In this document: piece by piece, positions 45,564 to 54,521 of the stretch
Layout of the letters: each line of letters opens with the position of its first letter
How positions within the stretch are numbered: the stretch's first letter is position 1
Assembly: GCA_052118425.1 (NCBI GenBank)
Contig: JBQKHF010000017.1
DNA length: 64,000 nucleotides
Origin: Roseburia_C sp900315735
GTDB lineage: Bacteria; Bacillota; Clostridia; Lachnospirales; Lachnospiraceae
Strand: one strand, 5' to 3'
Notes under the pieces: model-generated
What the model was told of the DNA's origin: nothing
Database searches by the model: none
The model's input: only the letters and a program-made list of their open reading frames with translations
Made by a program: the position numbers and the translations under genes

Positions 45564-45594
45564 TTCCTGAATGTTATTTCATTTTATTCAGGAA
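45564..45594 (-). terminator. veg terminator, overlapping the sipL SD
   Basis: TTCCTGAAT (45564-45572) and ATTCAGGAA (45586-45594), then GGGGATTTTTTT on the minus strand. The AAGGGG at the end of the stem is also the sipL SD. Confidence 0.75.
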
Positions 45595-45611
45595 AAAGGG
45601 ACTTTATTCTT

Positions 45612-45854
45612 CTAACATAATTTCATTCGGATATCTCTTGTGATGATATCTGTATAACTGAAAGATAATAACTGTGGCGGATTGCCTTCTCTTTCATCAT
45701 CTACAAGAATCGTGAATACACTCGGATAAGCATTCTGTATTACACCACGCTGTACATCTACTTTATTACGACCTCTGTCCAGTTGAATCATTACACTGCT
45801 ACCGCACTGCTGATGCACGGATGCCCGGACTCTGTTAATATCTGCTCTCTGCAT
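45612..45854 (-). CDS. veg: Veg family protein
   Basis: 80 residues, matching the Veg family (DUF1021): VRASVHQQCGSSVMIQLDRGRNKV and QNAYPSVFTI. A small, highly expressed protein; a biofilm-linked role was reported in B. subtilis. AAGGAGGA precedes the ATG, and a near-consensus promoter is upstream. Confidence 0.93.
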   Translation of the reverse strand: MQRADINRVRASVHQQCGSSVMIQLDRGRNKVDVQRGVIQNAYPSVFTILVDDEREGNPPQLLSFSYTDIITRDIRMKLC

Positions 45855-45887
45855 ATACCAGTTCCTCCTTTTTTATCCACGCTCTTT

Positions 45888-45916
45888 AGTATATCACCGT
45901 GTTAAAATGCTGTCAA
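45888..45916 (-). promoter_or_regulatory. Strong veg promoter
   Basis: Minus-strand TTGACA (45911-45916), 17-bp spacer, TATACT (45888-45893), about 35 bp upstream of the ATG. It matches the strong veg promoter seen in Bacillus. Confidence 0.85.
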
Positions 45917-45937
45917 AGGGAAAAAAGTACCATTTTT

Positions 45938-46450
45938 TCACTCAAACACCACGTTCTTGTCACATTTTGTCACCTCAACCACAATATATGGGAAACTTGG
46001 TGCCTTTGCCACCGTCTCATTCTCCCCCGGGCCAATCAGCGTTGTAACAAAACAGAGGGCATTCTGAGTCAGATAAACATCTTTTACGGAAATGCTGTAG
46101 CCTCCCGTTTCCTTCTCTCCATAACCCCTTGCAATATAGAGTTTTCCGTTATCTTCATAAGTCAGCTTGAAATCCATTTCCTTTCGTTCTTCAATTTCCT
46201 GCTTCAATTCTTCCGGCACTGCTTCCTCTTCTAACACGGTAAATTCCACGTCTTCTATTTTACTGCCATTGGTATCTTCGATACCGCAGCCTGCCGCTGC
46301 CAGTCCAAGCCATGTCACCGAAAGCAGACAGAGGATACATAGAACAGTTTTCCCTATCCACCTATGTTCTGCTTTCTTTGCTTCTACCGTTTTCCTTTCT
46401 GCTTTATTCTTTGCTTTCACTTTCTTCTCCCTGTTTTTATTCTTTTTCAT
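45938..46450 (-). CDS. Membrane-anchored PrcB_C-like domain protein
   Basis: 170 residues. A very basic N-terminus and one hydrophobic segment ending in LGLAAAGC, which could be a lipobox or just a membrane anchor. The C-terminal part (GGYSISVKDVYLTQNALCFV, FPYIVVEVTK) resembles the PrcB C-terminal beta domain. No protease partner is adjacent. Function unknown. Confidence 0.65.
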   Translation of the reverse strand: MKKNKNREKKVKAKNKAERKTVEAKKAEHRWIGKTVLCILCLLSVTWLGLAAAGCGIEDTNGSKIEDVEFTVLEEEAVPEELKQEIEERKEMDFKLTYEDNGKLYIARGYGEKETGGYSISVKDVYLTQNALCFVTTLIGPGENETVAKAPSFPYIVVEVTKCDKNVVFE

Positions 46451-46562
46451 TCTATTCCAAAATCCGGATTATCATGTTGTAATTCTTAAGTTTTACCGCT
46501 ATAATAGGAAAGAAATGAGTATTTTATAATGAAATTTTTATCCAGAAAGGAATTCTATCTCT

Positions 46563-47297
46563 ATGATACGAGCAATTCTTGCACTTTTATTTGCTGTTCT
46601 TTACCTGATTCTTGGTATTCCAGTTCTCTTTGTAGAATGGATTATCCGTAAATGCAACCGCCGTGCCGCCGATATCAGCAGTCTTCGCATGGTTCAGTGG
46701 GCATTTCGTGTGATTATGTTTATCTGTGGCGTTAAGCTGACTGTAATTGGGGAAGAAAATGTTCCAAAAGATGTTCCGGTTCTTTATATCGGAAATCACA
46801 GAAGTTATTTTGACATTATTATTACTTATTCCAGATGTCCGAGACTCACCGGCTATATTGCCAAAGACACCATGGGAAAGGTTCCTCTTTTAAATATCTG
46901 GATGAAGCGGCTCTACTGCCTCTTCTTAGACCGTACTGATATGAAGAAGGGATTAAAAACCATCCTGACCGGTATTGACCAGATTAAAGCCGGTATTTCC
47001 ATGTGCATCTTCCCGGAAGGTACCAGAAATAAGACCGAAGAAGAAATGCTTCCTTTCAAAGCCGGAAGCTTAAAACTCTCCGAGAAAACCGGATGTCCGA
47101 TTGTCCCTATGGCAATCACCAATTCTGCAGATATTCTGGAAAACCATTTTCCAAAGGTAAAACCTACCCATGTTATCCTGCAGTATGGTACTCCGATTTA
47201 TTTAGACCAGCTTTCTGCTGATGACCGCAAACATCTTGCTACCTATACACAGAATACGGTGCATGAACTGCTGGCAGATAACCGGAAATATCTTTAA
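46563..47297 (+). CDS. plsC: 1-acyl-sn-glycerol-3-phosphate acyltransferase PlsC
   Basis: 244 residues; AGAAAGGA precedes the ATG. N-terminal membrane helix, then acyltransferase motifs: NHRSYFD (Hx4D), FLDRTD, FPEGTRN and PIVPMAI. It makes phosphatidic acid after PlsY. Followed by a strong terminator. Confidence 0.93.
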   Translation: MIRAILALLFAVLYLILGIPVLFVEWIIRKCNRRAADISSLRMVQWAFRVIMFICGVKLTVIGEENVPKDVPVLYIGNHRSYFDIIITYSRCPRLTGYIAKDTMGKVPLLNIWMKRLYCLFLDRTDMKKGLKTILTGIDQIKAGISMCIFPEGTRNKTEEEMLPFKAGSLKLSEKTGCPIVPMAITNSADILENHFPKVKPTHVILQYGTPIYLDQLSADDRKHLATYTQNTVHELLADNRKYL

Positions 47298-47320
47298 ACC
47301 GCAAATATTGATAAAAAAAG

Positions 47321-47366
47321 GAACTGTAGCTTTGATGACTATACTTCAAAGTTACAGTTTCTTTTT
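47321..47366 (+). terminator. plsC terminator
   Basis: GAACTGTAGCTTTGA (47321-47335) pairs with TCAAAGTTACAGTTTC (47346-47361) with a single mismatch, then TTTTTT. Confidence 0.85.
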
Positions 47367-47427
47367 TCATTTTTCTATATTATTATCAAACACTTCCTGT
47401 ATTTACCCTTTTTAAAAAAACATTTTC

Positions 47428-48804
47428 TTATGCTTCGGTTAATGCTGCCACCACTTTCGGGAATTCCATAAAATGGGATGCCTTGACTAAAACAGCATCT
47501 CCTTCTTTTACGGTAGCAAGAAGTTCTTCTGTCATCTCCTCACGGGTTGCATAGTGTTTTACGGTCAGAGCCGGATTCTGTTTCTTCGCTCCTTCTGCCA
47601 GTTTCCCGGATAATGTTCCAACACAGAATAACAAATCAATCGGCAGTGTTCCGGCATAGGTTCCCACTTTATAATGAAGCTGTTTTTCATCCTCGCCTAA
47701 TTCACCCATATCTCCAAGAACCGCTATCTTTCGTCCCCCTGCCTTAGACAGGACATCCAAAGATGCCTTCATGGAAACCGGATTCGCATTGTAGCAGTCA
47801 TCAATAACCGTCATGCCCTTTGTGTGAATCAGATTAGTTCTTCCGCTGATGGTGGAAGCGGCTGCAATTCCACATTTAATTTCATCCATGGAAAGGCCTA
47901 ACTGTTCTGCCACGCAGGTTGCTGCCAGTGCATTATATACATTATGTTCTCCCGGAATTGGAATAAATACTTCCATGTCTCCCTGTGGAGTGTGGAATTC
48001 TGCTGTCATTCCTTCTAAGCCATGCTCTGTAACTGCATCTGCACAGACAGAAGTCTCGCAGAGATTCCTTCCCTTGATTCCATAAAATACAGGCTTTCTT
48101 CCTGCCACCTGCTCTACAGTTGAAAGTTTGTCATCATCTCCATTTAATATAACAACACCATCCGGTTTCAAATGGGCAAAGCTTTCTGTCTTTGCTTTTA
48201 AGATTCCATCTCTGGTTTTCAAATTCTCCAGATGACATAAACCGATATTGGTAATAACCATAATATCCGGCTGCGCCATATCTGCCAGTTCATGCATCTC
48301 GCCAAATTCAGAAATTCCCATTTCCAGAACTGCAACCTGATGCTCTTTTTCAATCTGAAAAATAGTCAGTGGCAGACCAATTCCATTATTAAAATTCTCC
48401 TGTGTCTTATGTACCCGGAATTTTGTGTCCAGTACAGATGCAATCATTTCTTTGGTACTGGTCTTTCCAACACTTCCGGTAATTCCCACTACTTTAATGT
48501 CAAGAGTACTCCGATAGAAACGTGCCAGACGCTTCATGGCAGTTACGGTATCTTCCACCAGAATATAAGCTCCATCTACATCAAGACTCTGCTGGGACAG
48601 TGCATATGCTCCTTTTTTTAATACATCCGGAATAAATTTGTGACCATCGACCTTTTCTCCCGGAATGGCAACAAATAAATCTCCTGCCTTTACTCTCCGG
48701 CTGTCAATCTCTACTCCGGTTACGGTATATTCTTTTGCTTCATTCCCACCTATTAATGTTCCACCGCAGGCTTCTGCAATCTGTGCTAATGTCAGTTCCT
48801 TCAT
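47428..48804 (-). CDS. murF: UDP-N-acetylmuramoyl-tripeptide--D-alanyl-D-alanine ligase
   Basis: 458 residues. Mur ligase ATP loop GITGSVGKTSTKEM (about 109-122), the middle domain VLEMGISEFGEMHEL and the C-terminal HTKGMTVIDDCYNANPVS. It joins D-Ala-D-Ala to the UDP-MurNAc tripeptide. It lies 21 bp after ddl, which supplies the D-Ala-D-Ala. Confidence 0.97.
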   Translation of the reverse strand: MKELTLAQIAEACGGTLIGGNEAKEYTVTGVEIDSRRVKAGDLFVAIPGEKVDGHKFIPDVLKKGAYALSQQSLDVDGAYILVEDTVTAMKRLARFYRSTLDIKVVGITGSVGKTSTKEMIASVLDTKFRVHKTQENFNNGIGLPLTIFQIEKEHQVAVLEMGISEFGEMHELADMAQPDIMVITNIGLCHLENLKTRDGILKAKTESFAHLKPDGVVILNGDDDKLSTVEQVAGRKPVFYGIKGRNLCETSVCADAVTEHGLEGMTAEFHTPQGDMEVFIPIPGEHNVYNALAATCVAEQLGLSMDEIKCGIAAASTISGRTNLIHTKGMTVIDDCYNANPVSMKASLDVLSKAGGRKIAVLGDMGELGEDEKQLHYKVGTYAGTLPIDLLFCVGTLSGKLAEGAKKQNPALTVKHYATREEMTEELLATVKEGDAVLVKASHFMEFPKVVAALTEA

Positions 48805-48825
48805 ATCTGCCTTCTCTGCCCTTCC

Positions 48826-49881
48826 TTATGCTCCGTATTTCTCCATGGAAATATCAACCAGCTGCTGGCATAACTCTTCGAAGTTTACTCCTTCTACCTT
48901 GGCTTCCTGCGGCAGTAAGCTGGTTGCTGTCATACCAGGCAATGTATTTGCCTCTAAGCAGTATACTTCATCTTTTGCATTGACTAAGAAGTCGATTCTG
49001 GAATAGGTATCCAGACCTAACGCTTCCGCAACTTTTACTGCATGCTTCTGCATCTCTTTTGCCACACTGCCTTTAATATCTGCCGGGCAGGTTTCCACTG
49101 TGCTTCCAGCCTTATACTTATTTTTATAATCGTAAAATCCTTCTTTTGGTGCAATCTCGATAACCGGCAATGCTCTTCCTTTGATGACACCTACTGAAAA
49201 TTCTCTTCCCTCTACATACTCTTCAATTAAGATTTCATCTTCCCAGAAAAATGCATCATCCAATGCTTTTGTAAAATTGCTTTCTTCTTTTACAATGGAA
49301 ACCCCAATACTGGAACCACCGCAACATGGCTTTACCACGCAAGGCAGCGTAATTCCGATTTCAGCCAGGCTGTCTTTTCTGTCCTTTTTCTTCATATAAA
49401 TGCCCTTCGGGCAAGGGATTCCATTGGCTTCAAAAAACTGCTTTGCCATATTTTTATTCATGGCAATCGCACTGCTTAAATAGCCGCTTCCGGTATAACG
49501 GATTCCAAACAAATCAAAGGCTGCCTGAATCTTACCATTCTCTCCATTTTCTCCATGTAATGCCATAAATACAATATCTGCCATGCGGCACATTGCAATT
49601 ACATTCGGTCCAAAGAAGCAGGCAGACTGGTCTTTTCTACTCTTTCTTACCTTATCAAGATCCGGAGCCGTCTCCGGTATATCCGTTACTTTTACACTTG
49701 CTTCTTCTGAATGTTCAAAAATTCCAGTAATATCCTGTTCTTCTTCTCCATATCCCATAAACACATCCAGAATAATAACCTGATGTCCATTCTTCCGCAA
49801 TGCCTTTGTTACCATATCTCCTGTTTTAAAAGACACATCACGCTCTGTGCTCAAGCCGCCTGCCAAAACTACGATATTCAT
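48826..49881 (-). CDS. ddl: D-alanine--D-alanine ligase
   Basis: 351 residues. ATP-grasp fold with LHGENGENGKIQ near residue 110, VKPCCGGSSIGV, EEYVEGREFSVGV and the terminal LEANTLPGMTATS. First gene of a ddl-murF pair; GAAGGA before the ATG. Confidence 0.97.
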   Translation of the reverse strand: MNIVVLAGGLSTERDVSFKTGDMVTKALRKNGHQVIILDVFMGYGEEEQDITGIFEHSEEASVKVTDIPETAPDLDKVRKSRKDQSACFFGPNVIAMCRMADIVFMALHGENGENGKIQAAFDLFGIRYTGSGYLSSAIAMNKNMAKQFFEANGIPCPKGIYMKKKDRKDSLAEIGITLPCVVKPCCGGSSIGVSIVKEESNFTKALDDAFFWEDEILIEEYVEGREFSVGVIKGRALPVIEIAPKEGFYDYKNKYKAGSTVETCPADIKGSVAKEMQKHAVKVAEALGLDTYSRIDFLVNAKDEVYCLEANTLPGMTATSLLPQEAKVEGVNFEELCQQLVDISMEKYGA

Positions 49882-49981
49882 TCTCTAATGTCCTTCTTTC
49901 TTTCAGATTCAAATATGTATATTACATCTCTTTTTTCAATATGTATATTATACCTTTTTTTCTTAGAATGACAAGAGAATC

Positions 49982-50869
49982 TCACAAAGCAATCAAGATT
50001 GGTTCTCCGGGCTTTGCATTATGATTTTCAAACACCTGAAAAAGATGCTCTGCACACTGCTGTACATCCATGGCTTCTTCCGGCTGCTCCATCCATTTTA
50101 AAATTCCGGACTTACAGAGCAAAAGATATGGCAATACCATATATTTATTGCTCCTTGTGCAATAATCGATACCCTTATTGCATAATTCCAGCGCCTCTCT
50201 GTAAATTTCCATCTCATACAAAAGATTAGCTTCATTGTAAAGTATCATCGGATATACCTTTTCTTTTTCTTCATCATCTACTTTTCTTACTTCCAGATAA
50301 TCAGATAACTGCATCCAGATGCGGAGTGCCTGCTTTCTTTCACCAAGCCGCTGTTTCTGTACCGCCATACTGTTGATAATGTTGATTTCCTCAAAGGTAA
50401 ACATCCGCTTCTGCACCAGATTTGCCAGCCCCGCCGGATGTGTCAGATGTAACGCTTCTTCCAGCTTTGCATATACAAGTTCCGGACGGACTCCTTCCTT
50501 ACTGTCCAGCACCGCCTTTATGTATGAAAAGAACTGTCTGGTCAGTTTATCCTCTTGTTTATGTTCCGGTTGTCTCTGCCAGAGTTCCCTGCTGCCTTCC
50601 ATATCATTATTTGCTACTGCATGCACCAGCTGTCGCATATAGGCATATAATTCCATTTCTTCCGCCGTTGCATGAATATTGCATATACCCATTGTCTTTC
50701 CAAGACGCTGCATAATAGCTTCATAATTTTTCCGCTTTGGTACCACAAATCCGTTTTCAATTTTTGATAAAGTTCCAGTTGAACAGATGCCAAAAGCAAG
50801 TTCTTCCTGTGTAATGCCAAGCTGTTTGCGGGATTCACATATATAATCCCCAAGATTGTAACAAGCCAA
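49982..50869 (-). CDS. XRE regulator with TPR-like domain (Rgg/RRNPP-like)
   Basis: 295 residues, TTG start at 50869 after GGGAGG. N-terminal HTH (RKQLGITQEELAFGICSTGTLSKIENG, with the characteristic TGTLSKIE of Rgg/PlcR-type proteins) and a C-terminal helical TPR-like body. RRNPP members bind short secreted peptides. No adjacent peptide gene was seen, so the ligand is unknown. Confidence 0.82.
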   Translation of the reverse strand: MACYNLGDYICESRKQLGITQEELAFGICSTGTLSKIENGFVVPKRKNYEAIMQRLGKTMGICNIHATAEEMELYAYMRQLVHAVANNDMEGSRELWQRQPEHKQEDKLTRQFFSYIKAVLDSKEGVRPELVYAKLEEALHLTHPAGLANLVQKRMFTFEEINIINSMAVQKQRLGERKQALRIWMQLSDYLEVRKVDDEEKEKVYPMILYNEANLLYEMEIYREALELCNKGIDYCTRSNKYMVLPYLLLCKSGILKWMEQPEEAMDVQQCAEHLFQVFENHNAKPGEPILIAL

Positions 50870-50951
50870 TTTCTAACCTCCCTTTTCTCATAACCCATCG
50901 TATTGACTGTTCCAAAGAAATGTCTTATTGATATATTATAACTACTGTAGC

Positions 50952-51020
50952 ATAAAAATAGCGGTACCGCTATTGGCGTTTTGTCAAGCCTATTGTCAAA
51001 ACGTTAACTGCGATACCGCT
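50952..51020 (-). terminator. Large bipartite hairpin downstream of hpf
   Basis: Outer arms AGCGGTACCGC (50960-50970) and GCGATACCGCT (51010-51020) pair over 11 bp with one wobble; inner arms CGTTTTG (50977-50983) and CAAAACG (50997-51003), extended by CAA/TTG. On the minus strand TTTTT follows. Part of it, 50957-50974, is also an 18-bp perfect palindrome. Confidence 0.6.
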
Positions 51021-51076
51021 GTCTGTTACCAGTTATCCATAAGGAACTGCCGGTGATAGTCTTTTTCGTTATATAT

Positions 51077-51604
51077 CTAGAATTCCGGTTCAATCAGACC
51101 GTAGGTGTTACCTTTTCTCTTATATACAACGTTTACATTGTCATCCTCTGCATTTACGAACACAAAGAAATCATGTCCTAATAATTCCATCTGAACACAT
51201 GCATCTTCCGGATACATTGGTTTCATATCGAATTTCTTGGTACGGATGATTTTAATTTCATCATCTGCTTCCACTTCTTTTTCAATATATTCCTTACGGA
51301 AATTGCTGTTGCTCTGCTGTTTTGTAATAATCTTATTCTTATACTTTTTAAGCTGTCTCTCAATAATCTCTTCTACAAGATCAATTGATACATACATATC
51401 ATTGCTTACCTGCTCTGAACGGATAATGTGTCCAGGTACAGGAATCGTAACCTCGATTTTCTGTCTCTCCTTTTCTACACTCAAAGTTACAAATACGTCT
51501 GTGTCCGGAGTAAAGTACTTCTCCAGTTTTCCAATTTTGTCCTCAACTGCTGCCTTAAGACCGTCTGTCAATTCGATGTTTCTTCCTGAAATAGTAATAC
51601 GCAT
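51077..51604 (-). CDS. hpf: Ribosome hibernation promoting factor, long form
   Basis: 175 residues from the ATG at 51604 (after AAAGGGG); an upstream in-frame start at 51625 is less likely. N-terminal HPF/YfiA domain (RNIELTDGLKAAVEDKIGKLEKYF) and a C-terminal dimerization domain (KFDMKPMYPEDACVQMELLGHDFFVFVNA). Long HPF links 70S ribosomes into inactive 100S dimers in stationary phase. Confidence 0.96.
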   Translation of the reverse strand: MRITISGRNIELTDGLKAAVEDKIGKLEKYFTPDTDVFVTLSVEKERQKIEVTIPVPGHIIRSEQVSNDMYVSIDLVEEIIERQLKKYKNKIITKQQSNSNFRKEYIEKEVEADDEIKIIRTKKFDMKPMYPEDACVQMELLGHDFFVFVNAEDDNVNVVYKRKGNTYGLIEPEF

Positions 51605-51655
51605 GATGTCCAACCCCTTTGCCATTTATTTGATACAGACCGATATCATGGTTTT

Positions 51656-51684
51656 ATTATACTATTTTGTACGAATATTTACAA
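51656..51684 (-). promoter_or_regulatory. hpf promoter
   Basis: Minus-strand TTGTAA (51679-51684), 17-bp spacer, TATAAT (51656-51661). Confidence 0.7.
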
Positions 51685-51878
51685 GTTTTTTGTGCAATAT
51701 TTACTGTATTTTTAGAGAATTTTTCGAATATCTTTCTGAAAGCAGGAAATCTGCAGGATTTTTCAAAAGGGATTGCCTGTATTCTAAAATAAGTCTAAAA
51801 TATAACTGTATTTTTTAACGCTTTCATCTGTGCTATCATTTTCTAAGGCAGATAAAAACCAGAAAGGATTTGTTTCTT

Positions 51879-52607
51879 ATGAATACTGTTTTAATTACCG
51901 GAGCTTCCCGGGGCATCGGTGCTGCTATCGCAGAAGTATTTGCCCGCCACGGTTATCAGCTCATTTTAAATTGCTGTCATTCCGAAACTGCTCTTAAGGC
52001 TTTGTCTGATGAACTTTCGGACAAATATCATGTCACGGTTCTTCCGGTTATCGGAGATGTCAGTGATCCGGATTTTATTGCCAATATGTTTGCCATAATT
52101 CACCAGCAGTCCCTTTCGGTTGATGTTCTGATCAACAATGCCGGAATCTCCCACATCGGCCTGCTGCAGGATATGACTTATGAACAATGGCAGCACGTTA
52201 TAAACACCAATCTTTCTTCTGTTTTTTCCTGCTGCAAATATGCTCTGCCAGATATGCTGCACAAAAAATCAGGTCGGATTCTTAACATTTCTTCTGTCTG
52301 GGGAAATGTAGGCGCCTCCTGTGAGGTTGCTTATTCCGCCAGCAAGGGAGCTGTTAATTCCTTTACAAAGGCACTTGCCAAAGAGGTCGCACCCAGTGGA
52401 ATCTCTGTCAATGCCATTGCCTGCGGCACCATTGATACTTCCATGAACGCCTGTTTTTCTGCCGAAGAGCGTGCTGACTTAGAATCCGAAATTCCCTGCG
52501 GCAGATATGGTACACCTGTGGAAACAGCTGAACTTGCTTATGCTATCGTATCACAAAGTCCATATCTCACCGGTCAGATTATTACCTTAGATGGTGGCTG
52601 GTGTTAA
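51879..52607 (+). CDS. SDR-family oxidoreductase, FabG-like
   Basis: 242 residues from the ATG at 51879 after AGAAAGGA. Rossmann motif TGASRGIGAA, NNAG, catalytic Ser in ILNISSVWG, YxxxK in YSASKGA and the terminal LTGQIITLDGGW. The best match by eye is 3-oxoacyl-ACP reductase, but the gene is not in a fatty-acid cluster, so the substrate is open. Confidence 0.85.
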   Translation: MNTVLITGASRGIGAAIAEVFARHGYQLILNCCHSETALKALSDELSDKYHVTVLPVIGDVSDPDFIANMFAIIHQQSLSVDVLINNAGISHIGLLQDMTYEQWQHVINTNLSSVFSCCKYALPDMLHKKSGRILNISSVWGNVGASCEVAYSASKGAVNSFTKALAKEVAPSGISVNAIACGTIDTSMNACFSAEERADLESEIPCGRYGTPVETAELAYAIVSQSPYLTGQIITLDGGWC

Positions 52608-52726
52608 TTTATATATGTGAATAGTTTGTGCTCCGTTGATATAATTTATCTTTCGTTTATTTTTGCCACTGGTTTTTTAACATGTTTTAAAATAGAGGTA
52701 TTATTTACGAAAGATGAGGTTTGTAT

Positions 52727-53080
52727 ATGAATATCGGTTCTAAGTTACGATACCTGATTGAAGAAGCTAACATTACCCAGCGGCAGCTTGCAGATGCACT
52801 ACATATCTCTCCCTCTGCTCTGAATGGATATATCAATCAGGGGAAAGAACCTGACTATGCAACTTTAGTAAGAATAGCCGACTATTTTCATACTTCCACC
52901 GACTATCTGCTCGGTCACAGTAACATCCGCAATGCCAGTCTGACGCATCTCAACAGCTGTGAGGGTGAACTGCTAAGTATCTATCATACTCTTTCCAGCT
53001 ATAACCAGCAGCTTTTCTTAGAAGAATTGAAGGCTGTCGACCGGATGGTTTCCCGGGCAACAGCCTCACCGTTGAAATAA
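52727..53080 (+). CDS. XRE-family HTH regulator
   Basis: 117 residues from the ATG at 52727 (TTG at 52721 possible). HTH: LIEEANITQRQLADALHISPSALNGYINQGKEP, followed by YFHTSTDYLLGH, a common clostridial pattern, and a short helical tail. Not obviously in an operon. Confidence 0.85.
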   Translation: MNIGSKLRYLIEEANITQRQLADALHISPSALNGYINQGKEPDYATLVRIADYFHTSTDYLLGHSNIRNASLTHLNSCEGELLSIYHTLSSYNQQLFLEELKAVDRMVSRATASPLK

Positions 53081-53127
53081 GTATTGTAAAATAAGTTTCA
53101 GTATATATTGTATATTCAACCAATAAG

Positions 53128-53201
53128 TTTCTTTTTTATCAGGCAGGAGACGGTAAAAGCCCGTAATCAGCACTAAGTATTCTGTCTTGATAAAAAAGAA
53201 A
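53128..53201. repeat. 14-bp perfect inverted repeat enclosing a small structured core
   Basis: TTTCTTTTTTATCA (53128-53141) and TGATAAAAAAGAAA (53188-53201), with an inner ACGG...CCGT hairpin. It lies between convergent genes. The U-tract sits in the 5' arm, the reverse of a standard terminator, so its role is unclear. Confidence 0.6.
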
Positions 53202-53282
53202 GTTATTCTTTACAACATTTTTTATGAAATTTTATATCTAATGTCTACTATTTACTATTGCTTTCTACTATCTTTAGGATAG

Positions 53283-54500
53283 TTAATCTTCATCAAAGTA
53301 GCCGATGTATTTTACATCATATTTTCCTGTCGGGAACATTTCGTGGTACAGGTCTACAAAGTAGTCATCGGTCATGCTTGCGATATAATCTACCACAAGC
53401 TGATTCGGCTCTGTTTCCATGTACTGTTCCTTTGAGAAGGTTCTGCTGAACCGGTTATTTTCTGCTACGTATGCAATGTGGTGGCGGTAGAGCCAGGAAT
53501 TTTCATTCTTTTCCTTTGCATCTTTTAATAACTGATAATACATCTCCTCAAACATCGGATTGAGATTTTCCCGGATGACTTTTTCGATTTTCTCATTGTG
53601 ATAGATGTACTCATAATTTTCCGTCTTTGCAAGCTTCAACTGCTGAAAGTATGCTTCATCCATGGAAAGATATGGTTTGCCATAGCTGTTTTCAATGATA
53701 TTCACTACCATATTGTTGATGATTTCTGCATTGCTGCTGCCTATGGTATCTCCGTTAAATCCTCTGTCATCCGGCAGAAGACGCAGGCGGATTGCATCCT
53801 GTCTGTCCTTGCCAAGATAAGCTATGATATCACAGATACGCATCACACAGGCTTCTAAGGTTCCCGGCACAAGATGTGTAATGCCATCTTCCTTCTGATA
53901 ACACATTTCTACTTCCGCATCCAGATCCGCAAATGTCTTTGCCTTCTTCGGCCGATACTCCTGCTGCTCCATTTCACCATTATGGCAAAGGACGCCATCC
54001 AAAGTCTGCAAGCTGATATTTCTCTGTCCCAGTACGTCCAGCACACGCACACTGTGTACGTTGTGATTAAAATACCGTCCAGTCTCTCCCTGCAAAAGTG
54101 CACTCAAAATCCGCTCTCCGGCATGTCCGAATGGTGTATGTCCGATGTCATGTCCCAGAGAAATTGCTTCAATTAAATCCTGATTGAGATTCAATACATT
54201 TCCGATATTCCTCGCAATTCTTGAAACAAGCTGCACATGTTGTGCCCGCCTTGAAATATCATCATTCCGGTAAAGGGAAAATACCTGTGTCTTGTCTCCA
54301 TAACGGTTATAATACGGCAGATGCATAATTTTCTCAATGTCCCGGACAAAGGCAGGTCTCCAGAGATTTGCCTTATCATGATTCATTTCCCGGCGCAAAA
54401 TCTGTTCATCGGAAAAAGCATAGGGATTTGCCCTATGCTCTTTTCTGTCTTCTATAATTCTCTGTTGTAATTCTTCTGAAAGATTATGATATGCTCCCAT
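53283..54500 (-). CDS. dgt: Deoxyguanosinetriphosphate triphosphohydrolase-like HD protein
   Basis: 405 residues. HD-domain motif LGHDIGHTPFGHAGE (about 113-127), with the H...HD...D set of dNTPases, and YNRYGDKTQVFS. It hydrolyses dNTPs to nucleosides and triphosphate, controlling pools. Follows the chemoreceptor gene by 21 bp. Confidence 0.93.
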   Translation of the reverse strand: MGAYHNLSEELQQRIIEDRKEHRANPYAFSDEQILRREMNHDKANLWRPAFVRDIEKIMHLPYYNRYGDKTQVFSLYRNDDISRRAQHVQLVSRIARNIGNVLNLNQDLIEAISLGHDIGHTPFGHAGERILSALLQGETGRYFNHNVHSVRVLDVLGQRNISLQTLDGVLCHNGEMEQQEYRPKKAKTFADLDAEVEMCYQKEDGITHLVPGTLEACVMRICDIIAYLGKDRQDAIRLRLLPDDRGFNGDTIGSSNAEIINNMVVNIIENSYGKPYLSMDEAYFQQLKLAKTENYEYIYHNEKIEKVIRENLNPMFEEMYYQLLKDAKEKNENSWLYRHHIAYVAENNRFSRTFSKEQYMETEPNQLVVDYIASMTDDYFVDLYHEMFPTGKYDVKYIGYFDED

Positions 54501-54521
54501 TCTTTACTCCCTTTTATATCA

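Noticed and set aside
50957..50974. 18-bp palindrome as a simple operator only
   Set aside because: It forms part of a larger paired structure ending in a T-tract; kept as a terminator candidate, with the operator idea only as an alternative.
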